Below, piece after piece: positions 1 through 12,099 of a stretch of 51,490 nt of DNA. The notes under the pieces are model-generated. The model saw only the letters and a program-made list of their open reading frames with translations, did not search any database and was not told the DNA's origin. Each line of letters starts with the position of its first letter. Position 1 is the stretch's first letter. The stretch is from Gnetum montanum (taxonomy: Eukaryota > Streptophyta > Gnetopsida > Gnetales > Gnetaceae). Made by a program: the position numbers and the translations under genes. The DNA lies in assembly GCA_015680685.1 (NCBI GenBank), contig MNCI01030164.1, positions 414,580-466,069 on the forward strand, written 5' to 3'.

Positions 1-694
1 AACTAACTTAACCTTCAAACAATTATTTTCAAAGTCCAACATCTTCTTCATTTCTACCATCTAATACTAGTTTGAATGATGACCAATCGAAGGCCTTAAT
101 TCAATCCATCATAAATCCAAATAGGATATCTAATCCTATTAAGCCTCAAACTCAAACTCAAAATCAAATGATCCATATATTGACTTCACTTCAAAAACTT
201 TCAAATGAAGTAGTTGAATTAAAGTAAACAAACAACAAGGTTCCTATACAATCTGAAAAGCCAAGTACATCAATCAATGATGATTATTGTCATCTCCATA
301 ACACAAGAAAACACTTTGAAAAAACTTGCCCCTAATTTTTAACACTATATGATGACAATGCCTAGAGTTAAAAAAAGGGAAAACCCCTAATAGGGTCCTT
401 AATGTACCTCATGAAATAGAAAATCAAGAGTTTTCCTCATTAGAACAAGTTATGGTAAGCGACCCCAACCCACATAACACTCACTACCGTAGACTTAGTG
501 ACATTGTGAATACCACATAGCAAGAAGCTAGGAATAATCCTTATACTCCTCCAAATAGAAGAGTTCCTACTCAAAATAATACAAATAACCAAACTGTGCC
601 ATCCCAAGTAAACACCCCACAATGGCCAAACTCCCCTTCTCTACCTAGAAGAGCCTCACCTCAATAGGAAACCAAAGATGTACATAAGACTTAT

Positions 695-1252
695 GATTTG
701 GTTGAGGATTTGAAAAGAGTTAAAGTTAACATTTCGATGTATGATCTCCTACACTTTAATGAAATGAAAAAGGTGATTTAGAATATAATTTAAACACTTG
801 AAACCAAAAAATAAAAATACACAATCCTCGAAAGTTAGGTTCACTTCACAAAAAGTCCTAACAAGCTATCAATATAGAATGCAAAAAATTCCATGTCAAG
901 CAAGAAAGATTAATCTCCTTTCCCAACAACTTTGATTATTTTAGGAAAGAATGTCCATAATTGTTTGATAGATTCTAGAGCAACCATTAGTGTCATTCCA
1001 CTTCAGGTATGTAAGACCTTAGAAGCACAAATGATACCACAAATGAAAAGTGGGATTCAACTTGATGGGTCTGACGTACTTGTAGTAGGGTCATTAAAAG
1101 GAGTGAAAGTACAACTTAAACAATACCCTACATTTACATGTTATATGGATATCTTAGTGGTAGACATGTCACTCACTTATTGTGTGCTCTTATATAGGAC
1201 TTTGGAGCCAGGTTTGGCAGCTTCTTTAGGTCAGATTTCTCATAACTATTAA
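695..1252 (+). pseudogene. Gag-protease linker and retroviral-type aspartic protease remnant
   Basis: The linker reads DLVEDLKRVKVNISMYDLL, a segment common just before the protease in plant Ty3/gypsy elements. The protease is open from 932 to 1252 (106 residues). It carries CLIDSRATISVIP, where the family has a D-S/T-G active site: the glycine is replaced by arginine, so it should be inactive. Downstream hydrophobic segments (YMDILVVDM, TYCVLLYRT) match the second half of the fold, which normally ends in a conserved LLGR-like motif. In the element this enzyme would cleave the Gag-Pol polyprotein. Recognition is by motif reading only. Confidence 0.7.
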
Positions 1253-1850
1253 TCCCTATCAGAAGAAAATCTGAATACATGATCATACCAAGAGAGCCTT
1301 TCTACAAATAAGTAGTTACAACCTTTGATCAGCAAAATCAATCTTTGGAAAATCAAAACACTAACCATTATATTGGAGTTATTGAGGTTGAGCATGGTGA
1401 ATATGTTATAAATGATCATGTGAGTGGAATTATAAAAATAAATCCTTTTCCTTATACAGATTCCACCTAACCCTATCAAACTTCTAGAAAATGTGAAGAA
1501 CTCTATGAAGATACTTTGCCTCATCATCAACATAATGGAAAAGGATTTCTTCTAGATGACCCACCACCTTTAAGGGAGGAAAAAGATATAAATTAAATCC
1601 TATCCCTTAAAACATTAGAATGTGTTCCAAATTTTGACAACACATCCATTGAACATGTCCTAAAGAAGCTATATTCAATGACTTACCTAGACATAGACCT
1701 AAGATTAAAACTTATATAAAAGAACAACTTGATGAACTTCTAGGATGTAAAATTATTCATCTTACAAAATATTCAAATTCAATTCTTGATAGAAAATGAA
1801 CAAGAAAATTACGATTATGTCTTGATTTTCATAATCTTGATCATTGACAA

Positions 1851-2090
1851 ATCATTAAAATATGGTCAAACAAGAAATATGCAAGTAAAGTCTTTAAAAT
1901 AAGAGATCCAATCCTAAAAATAGATATAGTGTCTAATCAAATACGTCCTCAAAGTAGGTTCTCACCTATGTGGTCAGGTCCATTCTAAATTATAGATGTC
2001 ATCAACCCCAATGTGTACAAAATTTTTGACTTGCAAGGACATAAGTTACCTATAAATTTTAATGCATTTTATCTTAAGCATTTCTACTCA
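1851..2090 (+). pseudogene. Integrase C-terminal domain remnant (Ty3/gypsy)
   Basis: Eighty codons form one frame with a single TAA stop at about 1987. The stretch KIWSNKKYASKVFKIRDP followed by RFSPMWSGPF and FNAFYLKHFYS matches the end of plant gypsy integrases, where a DNA-binding SH3-like fold precedes the polyprotein end. The catalytic core that should precede it is not present in the 600 bases upstream, which fixes the deletion point between the protease and this domain. Confidence 0.75.
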
Positions 2091-3435
2091 GGTACCCCAC
2101 ATGGACACCTGTTAGATTCTTAGTTTCATGTGTTCTTTTTCCTTACCATGCATTTCATTTGTATATATTTGCATTTGCATATTTTCTTTACATTTTTAAC
2201 ATCTTTTTCTTAGCATATTGGTTTTGGTTTGATTTGTGCTTTTCATATGATTTTAATAATCATTATGATTGTTTTAGTTACTAGGCATCGGGTTGTCATA
2301 ACACCATTTAAAAATAATGCTTTATATATCCTACTACTATTACATGAAATCTCCTTTATATTTTATATTTTAATAATGCTATGATTCTTCCCAGTATATT
2401 TCAACATTTTAGTTTTATTATTTATGTTTGATTGAGGACGGGATTTATGCTAACTTATCATGTAATCATCATGATCATGTGAGTGTAGGATATGTGACGT
2501 TAGAGAATGGGTAGCCGTAATCACTACATGACCTTGGAAAACTCCATTTTCCCTCTCCTTAGCCCTAGACCGTAAGTGTGATGATCCATGGCTATCCTAT
2601 GAACAAAGGGATGAAATGTGTTCATCTTCACTTGAGAACCCTTAGCCACCCAGGAGACCTACTATGATGCCATCAAATTATAATTAAAAGCACATACACA
2701 ATGGTTGAACTGCACCATGGGCAAAGTTCTAAAAGACCTGTGTTGGCAGTGTAGCTAATCGGCTAGCCTCATGTTGGAATTCCTACATCAAAAATGAAGT
2801 ACACCATGAGTAAAGTTTCCTCAAAAAAATAATAAAAAAATAAGAACAATGTTCAATGGTAGTGTAATAAGTTCTTGAGTGTGATGGAGTCTGGCAGCAA
2901 TTCTCACCCTAACCTCCATTTTCCCTTTTGAATCTGTTTTCCCAAAATTCATAAAAAAAAATGAGAAGCAAATAATCCCTTTTCATCCATCCCCTTTCAA
3001 AAAAATCCCAAGGAAAAATCTAAAATTTGCGGCTAGCCATGATCTAACATGAGCATGTCCTCCTCATTAAGTTTAGTATAAGTCTCGTGCTCAAAGTAGT
3101 CAACATGCCTTTTTTACTTTTACCTTGTGAGAAGATTGGAGATGAGATGTTAATTATATATTTTAATTATAAATATAGATCTATGTAGTTAAAATAATGA
3201 ATTATATATTTTTATTTTAATTAAATAAGATGTGTGGTAAGGATGGCCCATGTCTAAATCTCTCATGATGATATGGTTATTTTAATCATGTTTAGATCAG
3301 CATAGTTTACTTTCAAATTCCAATTTGTCCATTTTGTGATGTCTTCAATTCTTTATCTATTTCATTTCCTTTTAAAATTTTGTTTTCTTTGTTATCCTTG
3401 CACTTGCATGCAATTAAAAGTTTGAAGACTAAGTG
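2091..3435 (+). other. Non-coding 3' region of the first element
   Basis: No coding remnant is seen. A purine-rich stretch TTGAGGACGGG at about 2433-2443 resembles the region just before the 3' LTR in gypsy elements. Two related segments, CACCATGGGCAAAGTTC (about 2712) and CACCATGAGTAAAGTTTC (about 2801), form a diverged short direct repeat. Confidence 0.35.
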
Positions 3436-5244
3436 TTGATGCCAACATTGCCCATGCTAGGCATGAGGCCATGATCAACACACATGTGGACCATTACAAT
3501 TGCAAAGTAGTCAAAATGCACAAATCTAATACATATGAATTCAATAATGTAAATTGAAAAATCATTAAAAAAACATGCTAAACCTTTTAATGTACTAAAT
3601 GCACTTTCACATTATCATAATGTCTGTATTAGAGGCTCTTGTAGAACGTACAATGAAAGTTACATGGGTATGGCTTTTATCTTTTTACCTAATAAATACT
3701 TTCAAAGATATTGATAAAACATTATTTTTAGCTTACATATTTGAGAAAACATTAAATACTCTATAAAATGTTCCATTTGAAAGCATCTATTTGACTATTT
3801 GAAATCATGTTAATTTTGATTTTGAATGCTCTTACTAACAAGATGATGATGATAACATTGACAAAAATCAACATCTATTTTAAATCTTGTTAATTTAGAA
3901 TGTTCTTTGTATTTTTATAGGTAGCATTTACAATAGATGTGCATGTACAAGATGATGCCATTTGAAATGAACAATAAAATCTGCAAAGTTTATGGTTGGT
4001 TGGTTGCACAAATGCAAAGCATGCACACTTCCACATGAAGGGTGATCATAATGGACACTGCTAGACATGTGCAGTGGGTTGATGGTGGATGACGTGTGGG
4101 TAGTTACACCATAACCATCAGTGGTGGGTGGTTACATGCCAAATGTAACTAACATGATGGAAATCATGGTGATTGATAGCTATAAAAGAAGCTCTGTGGC
4201 AACAACCAAAAATCAAGGATCTTTCAACTCCAAAATCAGTAGAGGAAGATCTGAGGGCCAACCAAAAAACTAGGGTAGTTTCTTTTTTCTTTTTTTATGA
4301 TCATTAGCAACCTCCCTTCTCTCAATAAAGAGCAGCTTAGATCTACTCCAAATTGTAGTGGGCGATCTAGAATGATGAATCCAAGGCCTCCCCTTTCCTA
4401 ATCAGTAGACGAGAACAAGGGATCTCAGTTTCTTTGACACCTAACAGTGTCAGCAAGAGGATCTAATGGTCTTTTATCTCTCCTGATGATGGCTCCAAAC
4501 GGCAATAATCATGCTGAGCTAGGCAACAACACATGGATGTGACCAACACATAGCAAACTGTGAGGCACATGTGCAAGATAGTGGCTACAATGAAAGCAAC
4601 ACCAAGTGGAAAACACACAATGGTAGTCAATAGTAGTCAGCAACGAGATTCTTTTTTCTTTCTTTTCTTAGCAACACAATAGTACTCAATGAGTGCATGT
4701 GACATGCAACAGCAAGTGATGCATAGACATGCAAATGACAACATCTCTCTCTCCTTCCTCACAGCAACATCACAAGCATGTGACATGCAACATCGGCCGT
4801 AACACATGGCACAATGATGTTGTGGTAGTCAGCAACTACAACAAACACATGCAATGACGTTGTAGGTAATGGCATCAACAACAACATCAACAAAGGCCTC
4901 CTTGAGCAACGCATGATAGTCTACCTAGGCAATGGCAGTAGCATGCAACCGTAAGGGATAAGGAGTGGCAACACATTCCTATAGTGATAACAATCTCCCT
5001 TTCTCTTCCAGAGCTATGGGCACATGGTGGATGGCTACAAAGAGTGGTCTCCCTCTCTCCTTTTCACTATCCCTCTCTCTCCCTCTTCGATGCTATTCAG
5101 GGTTTTCCTGCCTAGCATTGGACACTAACAATAGCAATAGCCTAGCAACAATAGCAAGGGACTAGAGAAGATTTGATTCTTTTTAGTTACTTATTGTATT
5201 CTTGAATTTCAAAGCTATTTATTCAAATTTTCTAATTTTTTATT
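3436..5244 (+). repeat. Possible LTR or LTR-like sequence with TATA box
   Basis: The stretch begins TGTTGATGCC after the purine-rich GTTTGAAGACTAAG, which is how a 3' LTR would start after a polypurine tract. A TATAAAAG box lies at 4181-4188, followed by about 1 kb of transcribed-leader-like sequence rich in GCAACA words. No partner copy was found in the window and no open frame of note is present, so the LTR call rests only on termini and the TATA box. Confidence 0.3.
4181..4188 (+). promoter_or_regulatory. TATA box candidate
   Basis: TATAAAAG in the context AGCTATAAAAGAAGCTCTG. It sits inside the possible LTR and would drive transcription rightward. Confidence 0.35.
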
Positions 5245-5400
5245 TTAATTCACTTTCTTTCAAAATGCCACATGGCCCTCTCTAGCTAAGACTATTCCCA
5301 AGTTTCCATACCCATCTAAGAGACGCCTTAGGCAATAGTCTCCTCAAACAAGTTTTTTTCCTGGTGTTGATGCGTCCAAAATTTATGCATCGACAAAATC
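5245..5400 (+). repeat. Direct repeat copy 1 (LTR-end-like)
   Basis: About 150 bases from CAAAATGCCACATGGCCC to TTTATGCATCGACA recur at 6888-7045. Shared words include CTAGGCAATAGT-like, CCCATCTAAGAG-like and CCAAAATTTATGCATC. The shared right edge suggests the end of an LTR or of its leader, but termini cannot be fixed. Confidence 0.55.
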
Positions 5401-6887
5401 ATGTTCTTTGTAACACTAACAAAAAACATGGCACATATGGCTAAATTAACATGTAGATGAAGCACTAAAAATAGTACCAACAACTATAGCAAATGTCAAG
5501 GATGATGATTTTTGGGTGATTCTGTTCAGCATAGGACATAAAATCTATGTTGCTCCCTAACCTGGACAAATCTTTCAACCTCATCTTGCAACACACTCAC
5601 CCACTGCAAGTCATGTCATCATCACTACTCTCTCTCTCCATCTTTATCAAAGTCTTCATGCTTGAACTTTCAAACCTTGCAAAAAAAATCATCAACAATG
5701 AATGGTTGGACATGATGGCAATGAAGGCTTACAAACTAAGGGTCGTTAATGTGGGATTGTGCAGCAAGTGGTAGTGCTACAAATGCTAGTAGTAAAAAAA
5801 AAGGAATGGCATTTGGTGCACTACTTGAGCAACTTAAGGTGATCTTGTGCAGCCTCATGCTAGTCTGTGTGCCCCATTTTTGAGGCTTGTGTTAACCCTA
5901 GGTGGTGGATGTTATAGTTTCTACGTGTCCTATGACCTTTCCATCTCTATTTGGGTCCTCTTGCTCCCACATCTGTGTGTTCATGCATCACTACAGCAAA
6001 TGGATATGATTCCCCAGCCATTTCTACAGTTACATGTTGCACATCTACACGTGTCCTGCCAATAGCCTTTTGGTGTTAGAGTAATGTTTCCTTATTGTAG
6101 TCATTTTCTACATGTAATTGGTGTTGTAGTCATTTTTTGCATTAGTGGTGGCCTTCATGCCACTGGTTCCTTCTTCCATTGCCAACTATGCATGGGTGGT
6201 GATTTTTCCTACACATTAGTTGAGGCTAACATTACATACCCAGAGATCTTTGGCTTATGTTTCTCCATAGTAATGTAAAGATTCTCCTAGGTTATGCCAT
6301 CACCTTCAATGGATGGTATGCAAGTCTGGTGGAAAGTAGTGGAGGTAGAAGAAGGCAAGGGGTCAAATCAATCTTAATAAATCTTAAAGGCCAATGGCAA
6401 TGAAAGAGGAGTGGGTTCTTTCCAAAGCTAGCTACAGAGGGAAAATCCCAAGGTTCTTTCTCATCTTCATTAACTATTTCATGGAATTCCTGAAGGTAGT
6501 TCAGCATGGAACAGTAAGCAAATTTGAGAGCTAGAGATTGTAGACTTACCAAAGAAGGTGTGCTTCTTATAGGCACAAATGGACAAGGCTGCACAAGGAG
6601 CTGTTCTATTTCTCAATCAAACTTGATGCTCATTTCTGAGCTAAGTCTTTATTTTATCTTGCTATTTTAAATTTTTGTAACAAAACTTTTCTCTCTATTA
6701 TATGGCTTAAGCACAGGGCCTATGTTTCTTAAAAACTCTAGTTAATCTCTAGTAAAGTTGTTAGCTACTTCAAGCTTTTCATTTTACAATTTGTTAATGC
6801 ATTAGTATCCTTACAAATAGTTATTTCTCATCAAAGTTATTTTGAAGTGTTATTTTTAGTTACCTATTAAAGTTATTTAATTTACTT
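5401..6887. other. No recognisable feature
   Basis: About 1.5 kb lying between the two direct-repeat copies. The short open frames on both strands (for example near 5547-5774, 5847-6065 and 6292-6594) show no motif I recognise and look accidental. If the flanking repeats are LTR ends, this would be the rest of one LTR or interior sequence. Confidence 0.4.
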
Positions 6888-7045
6888 ACATCTTTAAACA
6901 TCATGTTTTACAAAACATCACATTGCCCTTCTAGTTGAGACTATTCTTGGGTTTCTATACCCATATGAGAGGCACCCTAGGCAATAGTTTCTTTAAACAA
7001 TTTTTGTGGGTGTCGTTGTGTCCAAAATTTATGCATCAAAACATG
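6888..7045 (+). repeat. Direct repeat copy 2 (LTR-end-like)
   Basis: Diverged copy of 5245-5400, same orientation, about 1.64 kb downstream. Its end reads GTCCAAAATTTATGCATCAA. Confidence 0.55.
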
Positions 7046-7400
7046 TCTGCATAGAAGTCATTAACAAAAATCTTATCATAAGGGGATGGAATGTATTCTT
7101 TCCCATCTCTATGTATGATTTTAAACTAATGCTTTGTGTCAGATTTGGAACATGGTATTAGGAGTCTAGCTTGTGTTTTGACACAATGGAAATTATAAAA
7201 TTCCTCATTGATCACTACAAAATCTAGATTTCTACCCTTTTCCTTAGTGATTATCTATGCTCAATGACTGCAGGGTCTTTTGATTCATATACATGGACTC
7301 CATCTTGATTCAAGGTCATGTAAGTAAGGTTTCATGGTAATATAGTTGATTGGTGAAAAGGCATCAACAAAGTGTCAATGACACTTACCGTATGAATGTT

Positions 7401-7542
7401 GTAGCATCAATGACAATTGCAACATCAATGACACTCATAGCGTCAATGACAATTGTAGCATCAATAACACTTATTGCGTTAATGATAATTGTAGTGTTAA
7501 TGACATTTATAGCATCAATGTGTTATAGCATTAATGACGTTG
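7401..7542 (+). repeat. 18-bp minisatellite, eight units
   Basis: Eight tandem units, consensus GTAGCATCAATGACAATT, seven of 18 bp and one of 16 bp. Unit starts: 7401, 7419, 7437, 7455, 7473, 7491, 7509, 7525. Weaker partial units extend left to about 7367. Because 18 is a multiple of three, the array stays open in translation and gives a false protein. Confidence 0.9.
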
Positions 7543-8570
7543 GGAAATTAAGCACAGGTTCCAGCATCTGCACGTAACTATAAAATTAAAAATTATTTTT
7601 ATTTAGTTTTCTCTAGCATATGATTGCATTGATGCTACACACTACAACAATAATAATAATAATTTTTCAAAGTTACAAGTTCCAAGGAGAGGATTATGCT
7701 GCAAACTGCACTATAACTAGTAAGAAAAAAAAGGTTTGTTTTAGTCAAAATTTGATTGTAGGTACACACTACAACAAGTAAAAACAAAAATAATTTTTCT
7801 GGATCAAACTGTTAAGAATATGAAACCAGCAAACACTACAATAGGTTTGGATGAAGAAGTTAGGCGAAGGCCCTCCTACTAGCATCAGAAACTGTAGTGA
7901 TGAAACAATTTGGTGTTCAAGGGCTGAAGACCCATGTCAGAATAGTTTAACCTACAAATCCATGGGCCTTGAAAAGGATCTATGAGTACCTCAAATCATC
8001 CAGCAAATCACTTGAGGACCTAAACGTCTATTACTAGGTATCAACAAAATATAACTAAGCAAGAAAATATTTGTTAAACAAAATTGAAATGGAAACATAA
8101 TTTCTGAAATTGTAGAAATAAAATACAATACAACACTGCCAAAACTTTGTAATTAAATTTTTTAAAATACTATAACAATATGGGTTCCAAAAATATAGGT
8201 TTGGGCTTTTATAGCCTATGATTGAAATAATGGATTTGGATTTTGATGCAAGAGCCAACATGTATTCTATAATCTCCTCATATAGATGTGGCACTACTGA
8301 ATCCCACTACCAATTGGTTCTTTAAATCTTTGGTGATCTGCGTTATGCAACAATGGTGATTATTGTTGTGGACTCCTGGGTATCTACATTACTCAAAGGT
8401 CTCAAGTTTGCAGCAGATGCAAACATGCCTCAAATTTCCTATGATGAGGTAGATCATTGTTTAAATAGGCCTTGGGTTATGTCTTGTTGTTAGTTAATTT
8501 TGTTGTGATTATTGATATATTTTTGATACTTTTTTCATACTTGGCACATCTTTGCATGTAGCATTACTGT
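7543..8570 (-). other. LTR-edge fragment with conserved primer-site motif
   Basis: On the minus strand 7868-7891 reads TTTCTGATGCTAGTAGGAGG, continuing GGCCTT. It matches the motif just downstream of the LTR in the two elements further right (27720 and 38308). This suggests a 5' LTR fragment of a related minus-strand element at about 7892-8340, with its leader at 7600-7867. The leader part has three CACTACAACA-like words. Nothing coding is recognised. Confidence 0.4.
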
Positions 8571-8573
8571 TGG

Positions 8574-8794
8574 TACCATAAGGTCATGACACTAGCATCA
8601 TCATCAATACCATAGAGTCATGATGCTAACATCAACATTGATACCATTAAGTCTTGACACTAGCATCAGCATCAGTACCATAGAGTCATGACACTAGCAC
8701 AACATCAATACCATAAAGTCATGAGGCTAGCATGACATCGATACCATAAAGTCATGATGCTGGAATAGCATCGGTACCATAAAGTTATGATGCT
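8574..8794 (+). repeat. 33-34-bp minisatellite, six and a half units
   Basis: Tandem units begin TACCATAAAGTCATGATGCT at 8574, 8608, 8642, 8676, 8709, 8742 and 8775 (partial). Spacing is 34, 34, 34, 33, 33, 33. It lies directly beyond the integrase end of the minus-strand element, probably in that element's 3' region. Confidence 0.9.
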
Positions 8795-8849
8795 TATGTC
8801 TTTGGAGAAATAAGGCAATTGTATCTGCCTTTATTTTTTTTCATCAAAT

Positions 8850-9880
8850 TACAAAGACTATTGGCCATGGGTTGTAATATGGATTTCTTTGGGGTGTTTC
8901 ATCAACATCATTTCGTAAATCAATTTCAAAAGCATTATCATTAATCTTAGCCTTGATTTTGAAAAGTCCATCTTCTTGGCTTTCAATTTGAAGAAATTAA
9001 ACCCTATCAATGACTTCTTCTTCAAAGGCATCCAAACCAAGTCACTCACAACAAAATTATGCTTCCTTTTACTCTCATTCCTCTTGAGGATCCTCTCTTT
9101 AGCCTTTTTCTCTAAATTTGATTTTACTTATGCATGGAAATCCCTCATCTCTTGCACAAAATTAGCACTGAGTTAAGCTTTCTCATCAAATCTCTTCAAA
9201 GTATCCACCACCTTTAGACAAAACCCATAGTTCACTTCAAATGGGCTTTTGCTAATAGCAACATGAAAAGCATTAATATAAAAAAACCATATGACACAAC
9301 AACATTTTCCACCTATTTGATTGTTCATCACTAAACATCTTAATATGTTTAGCAAGGATTTATTCACCATCTTCATTTGGCCATTATATTATCAAGGACA
9401 TGCACAAGAAAAATTTAACTTTGTCCTTAAAATTTTTCAAAGGGATATCCAAAATTCACTTATGAATTTGGAGTCTCTATCACTAACAATATTCAAAAGA
9501 ATACAATCCAACTTCACAACATGTTGAAAAAATAAATTTTCCACATGTGAAGTAGCACTCACCTTCTTGCACAAAATGAAATCTATCATCTTGGAGAACT
9601 TGTTAATAATAATAAAAATTGCATCATTTTCACTTTTGATTTTTTGAATACCACTCACAATATCCATAAACATACTTTTCCATGGACCCGTGGAAATTAA
9701 CAAAGGCATATAATGTCCATCCACTCCTTTATCTTCTTTGAACTTCTAATAGGTCAAACACTCCTTCACAAATTTTGAAACTTCAGTCATCATACCAAGC
9801 CAACAATTATACTTATCCATAAGTTTCAATTTTTTATCCCTAGCCACGTGACTTTCCATGCCACTACAATGATTTTCAAG
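8850..9880 (-). pseudogene. Integrase remnant (chromovirus-like)
   Basis: Pieces in three frames. Around 9724-9437 the core reads STGPWKSMFMDIVSG and later NIVSDRDSKFISEFW, which contain the first two acidic residues of the D-D-E triad. 9376-9173 contains SPFEVNYGF, typical of the segment after the core. 9049-8858 contains DLVWMPLKKK and FFKLKAKKM, the C-terminal DNA-binding part. The HHCC zinc-binding end lies at about 9880-9730 in decayed form. Joining needs several frameshifts, so the enzyme is dead. Confidence 0.8.
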
Positions 9881-9989
9881 AAATCATTTTCCTAAAAGCA
9901 CAATTAACAATACATATATTTCAATTATTAAATAGCAATTCATCTTAAATATGATAATCCCTTCACTAGTCTATCCTACTCATCAATAG

Positions 9990-10500
9990 CTCTTTGAGGC
10001 TCCTCCAAACCTACTCAAAATCAACATCATGCTCATACAAAGAAGCAGAATCACCCATACCTTCCATATGAGGTACGTTAAAATCCACCATATGCATCCT
10101 AGAAAATGCATCAACCACCACATTAGCTTTTCGACTTTTGTGCTTCAATACAAAATTGAACTCCTATAACTATGTAACCCACTTCATGTGCTTTGCACTC
10201 AACTTCTTTTATGAATTTAGAGTGAACTCCTTTGGGTAACAAATAATGCCTTCAATGCTTGATTTCTTAAAGAATAGCATACAATTCCTTCTCATATATG
10301 CTATATATTTACCTTGATTCATTCAAATTTTTAGAAAAGAAAGTAATAGACCTACCTTCTTGTGAAAGTATCCCACCAATGGTAAGTCCACTTCCATCCA
10401 CCTCCACCTTAAAAATCTTTTGAGAATCTAGAATTTCAAGTACCAATTCACTAGTGAGTTTTTCTTTCAATAGTTAAAGCTCCCTTATGTTTTATTATCC
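9990..10500 (-). pseudogene. RNase H and RT-RH connection remnant
   Basis: Fragments such as NFVLKHKSRKANVV (around 10150-10110) match the end of the gypsy RNase H domain, where FxxxHxxGKxNxxADALSR is conserved. The upstream part is broken by stops. The position between RT and integrase fits the element order. Confidence 0.6.
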
Positions 10501-10559
10501 TATCTTATTTTTTTTAACAAAGAAAATAGAGGCCACAAAACATCACAAAAATTTTCGAT

Positions 10560-11265
10560 GAATTGTCTATAAAAACCTACTAAAGCAAGGAATAATCTTA
10601 CCTCCATTGCATTCTTAAGAGTTAGCCAATCCCTAATAGCCTTCACCTTGGTAGCCTTCATCCGAATCTAATTTTTAGAAATCATATGTTCCAAATATGT
10701 GATTTTTCTTTTTAAAAAATGACTTTTCTTCACATTGATCACCAGTTATGCCTCCTTCAAATTAAGACACACCATCCTCAAGTTATCTAAGTGCTCTTCC
10801 TCATTAGAGTTATACACCAAAATATCATTAAAAAGGACAATATAGCACTTCCCAATCAAGTCCTTCAATACATCATGCATTAACCTCATGAATGTAATAG
10901 GTCCATTCATGAGCCTAAATGGCATCACCAACCACTTAAATAATCCATCTGATGTCTTGAAAGCTATTTTCCACTCATCATCAAGTGTGACTCTAATTTG
11001 ATGGTACCCACTCTTCAAATCAATTTTACTAAAATTCTCTACATTGGTAAGGACATCAAAGATATCATCCATCCTTGGAATAGAAAACTTGTACCTCACT
11101 GTTATCATGTTTACTACCCTAAAATCAATGCACATCCTTCATTCATCATTTTCCTTCTTTGCCACTAGTACCACTAGAATTGCACAAAGTGAAATGAATT
11201 CCCTCACAAAGCCATTTGCAAGTAACTCCTCTAATTCTCTTTTCAATTCAGATAATTGATTTGAT
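10560..11265 (-). pseudogene. Reverse transcriptase remnant
   Basis: The longest open part is 11135-10746 (129 residues): MCIDFRVVN, KFSIPRMDDI, FSKIDLKSGYHQIRV, FKTSDGLFKWLVMPF and LFNDILVYNS. These are successive RT blocks. The catalytic Y/F-x-D-D box is FNDI, with the first aspartate changed to asparagine, so polymerisation should be lost. Upstream, LKRELEELLANGFV (about 11245-11200) is the usual N-terminal helix, and downstream a thumb-like FLALVGFYRQFI lies near 10570. Confidence 0.88.
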
Positions 11266-11619
11266 GCCATTTAATAACCTCTCTCATTTTGAATGGTAGA
11301 ACTAGGAATGAAATTAATCTGATGCTATACATTCCTCATTAGAGGTAATTCATTCAATTTCCTCTTAAACATCTTGGAAAATTTCTCCTTTAAGCCTAGC
11401 ACACCTATAGGAAGTTCAACCTACACATCATAATGGTTAGTAGCAACTATTTTCATAAAAACAAAATCAAACCTAGTTTTATCATGTTTTATAATATACT
11501 ACCTCTCTTCTAGAAGGATTAAGGAAGCACTAGGTGAGCTTTTCTATCTCACTTATTCAATCTTCATAGGAATCAACTCATGAATTCCATCAAATCTAGC
11601 TACAGTTCTTATATTTATT

Positions 11620-11965
11620 TCTCCATTAAACTAAGCATCATGTCAAAATTCCAAGGTCTACCAAGAATTACACCAACACAATCTATTGGAAGTACATCAC
11701 AATTCACAATATCATGAAAACCTCCAATTCTAAATTTCAAAGTACATTGTTCCCTCACCTCTTGGGAAAACTCTCTAAACAACCAATGCACTTTATAGGG
11801 TCTAAGATGAGGATTACTTGATTACTTACCAACCCCAATCTAGCAACTTCCCTAGAAGAAATAACATTCTCTTAGGCTTCCCCATTAATCAAAACAAGAA
11901 TTGATTCCCCACTAAGCAAACATCTAGCCTCAATCTAAAATAATAGTTTCTTATTAGGATCTACT
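11620..11965 (-). pseudogene. Aspartic protease remnant
   Basis: Between the zinc knuckle and RT the minus strand reads VLINGEA, where the family has a D-S/T-G or D-G-A type active site, then SSREVARLGL, and further on a decayed segment ending FLVDLG that corresponds to the conserved GRPW-type end. The active-site aspartate appears as asparagine. Several stops interrupt it. Confidence 0.55.
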
Positions 11966-12099
11966 TTATTTACATTCCCCATGAATGCATAAGAATTTAA
12001 TTCAAAAACATTTTTAATTTTTGGAGCATTAAGATTACCCATCTAAACACCTTAGCTTCATGTCTCTTCCACCTGCATGATTTGAACATCCTTGCCCTT

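Larger units (their letters stand above)
60..2090 (+). mobile_element. Internally deleted Ty3/gypsy retrotransposon
   Basis: Remnants of one element occur in the normal order but with the middle missing. A gag-end histidine/cysteine motif (YCHLHNTRKHFEKTC, around 285-330, read through stops) is followed by the gag-protease linker, an aspartic protease (to 1252), and then, after about 600 bases of unassignable sequence, the integrase C-terminus (1851-2090). Reverse transcriptase, RNase H and the integrase core are absent, so this is an old deletion derivative. The first 60 bases may also belong to it, and the 5' LTR is outside the window. Stops and frameshifts are frequent throughout. Confidence 0.75.

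Noticed and set aside
4965-6594. Short frames that might be small host genes
   Set aside because: No motif, splice context or codon pattern supports them; lengths of 64-100 codons are expected by chance.
7350-7577. 75-codon frame with a six-residue repeat
   Set aside because: Produced by the 18-bp minisatellite, whose period is a multiple of three.
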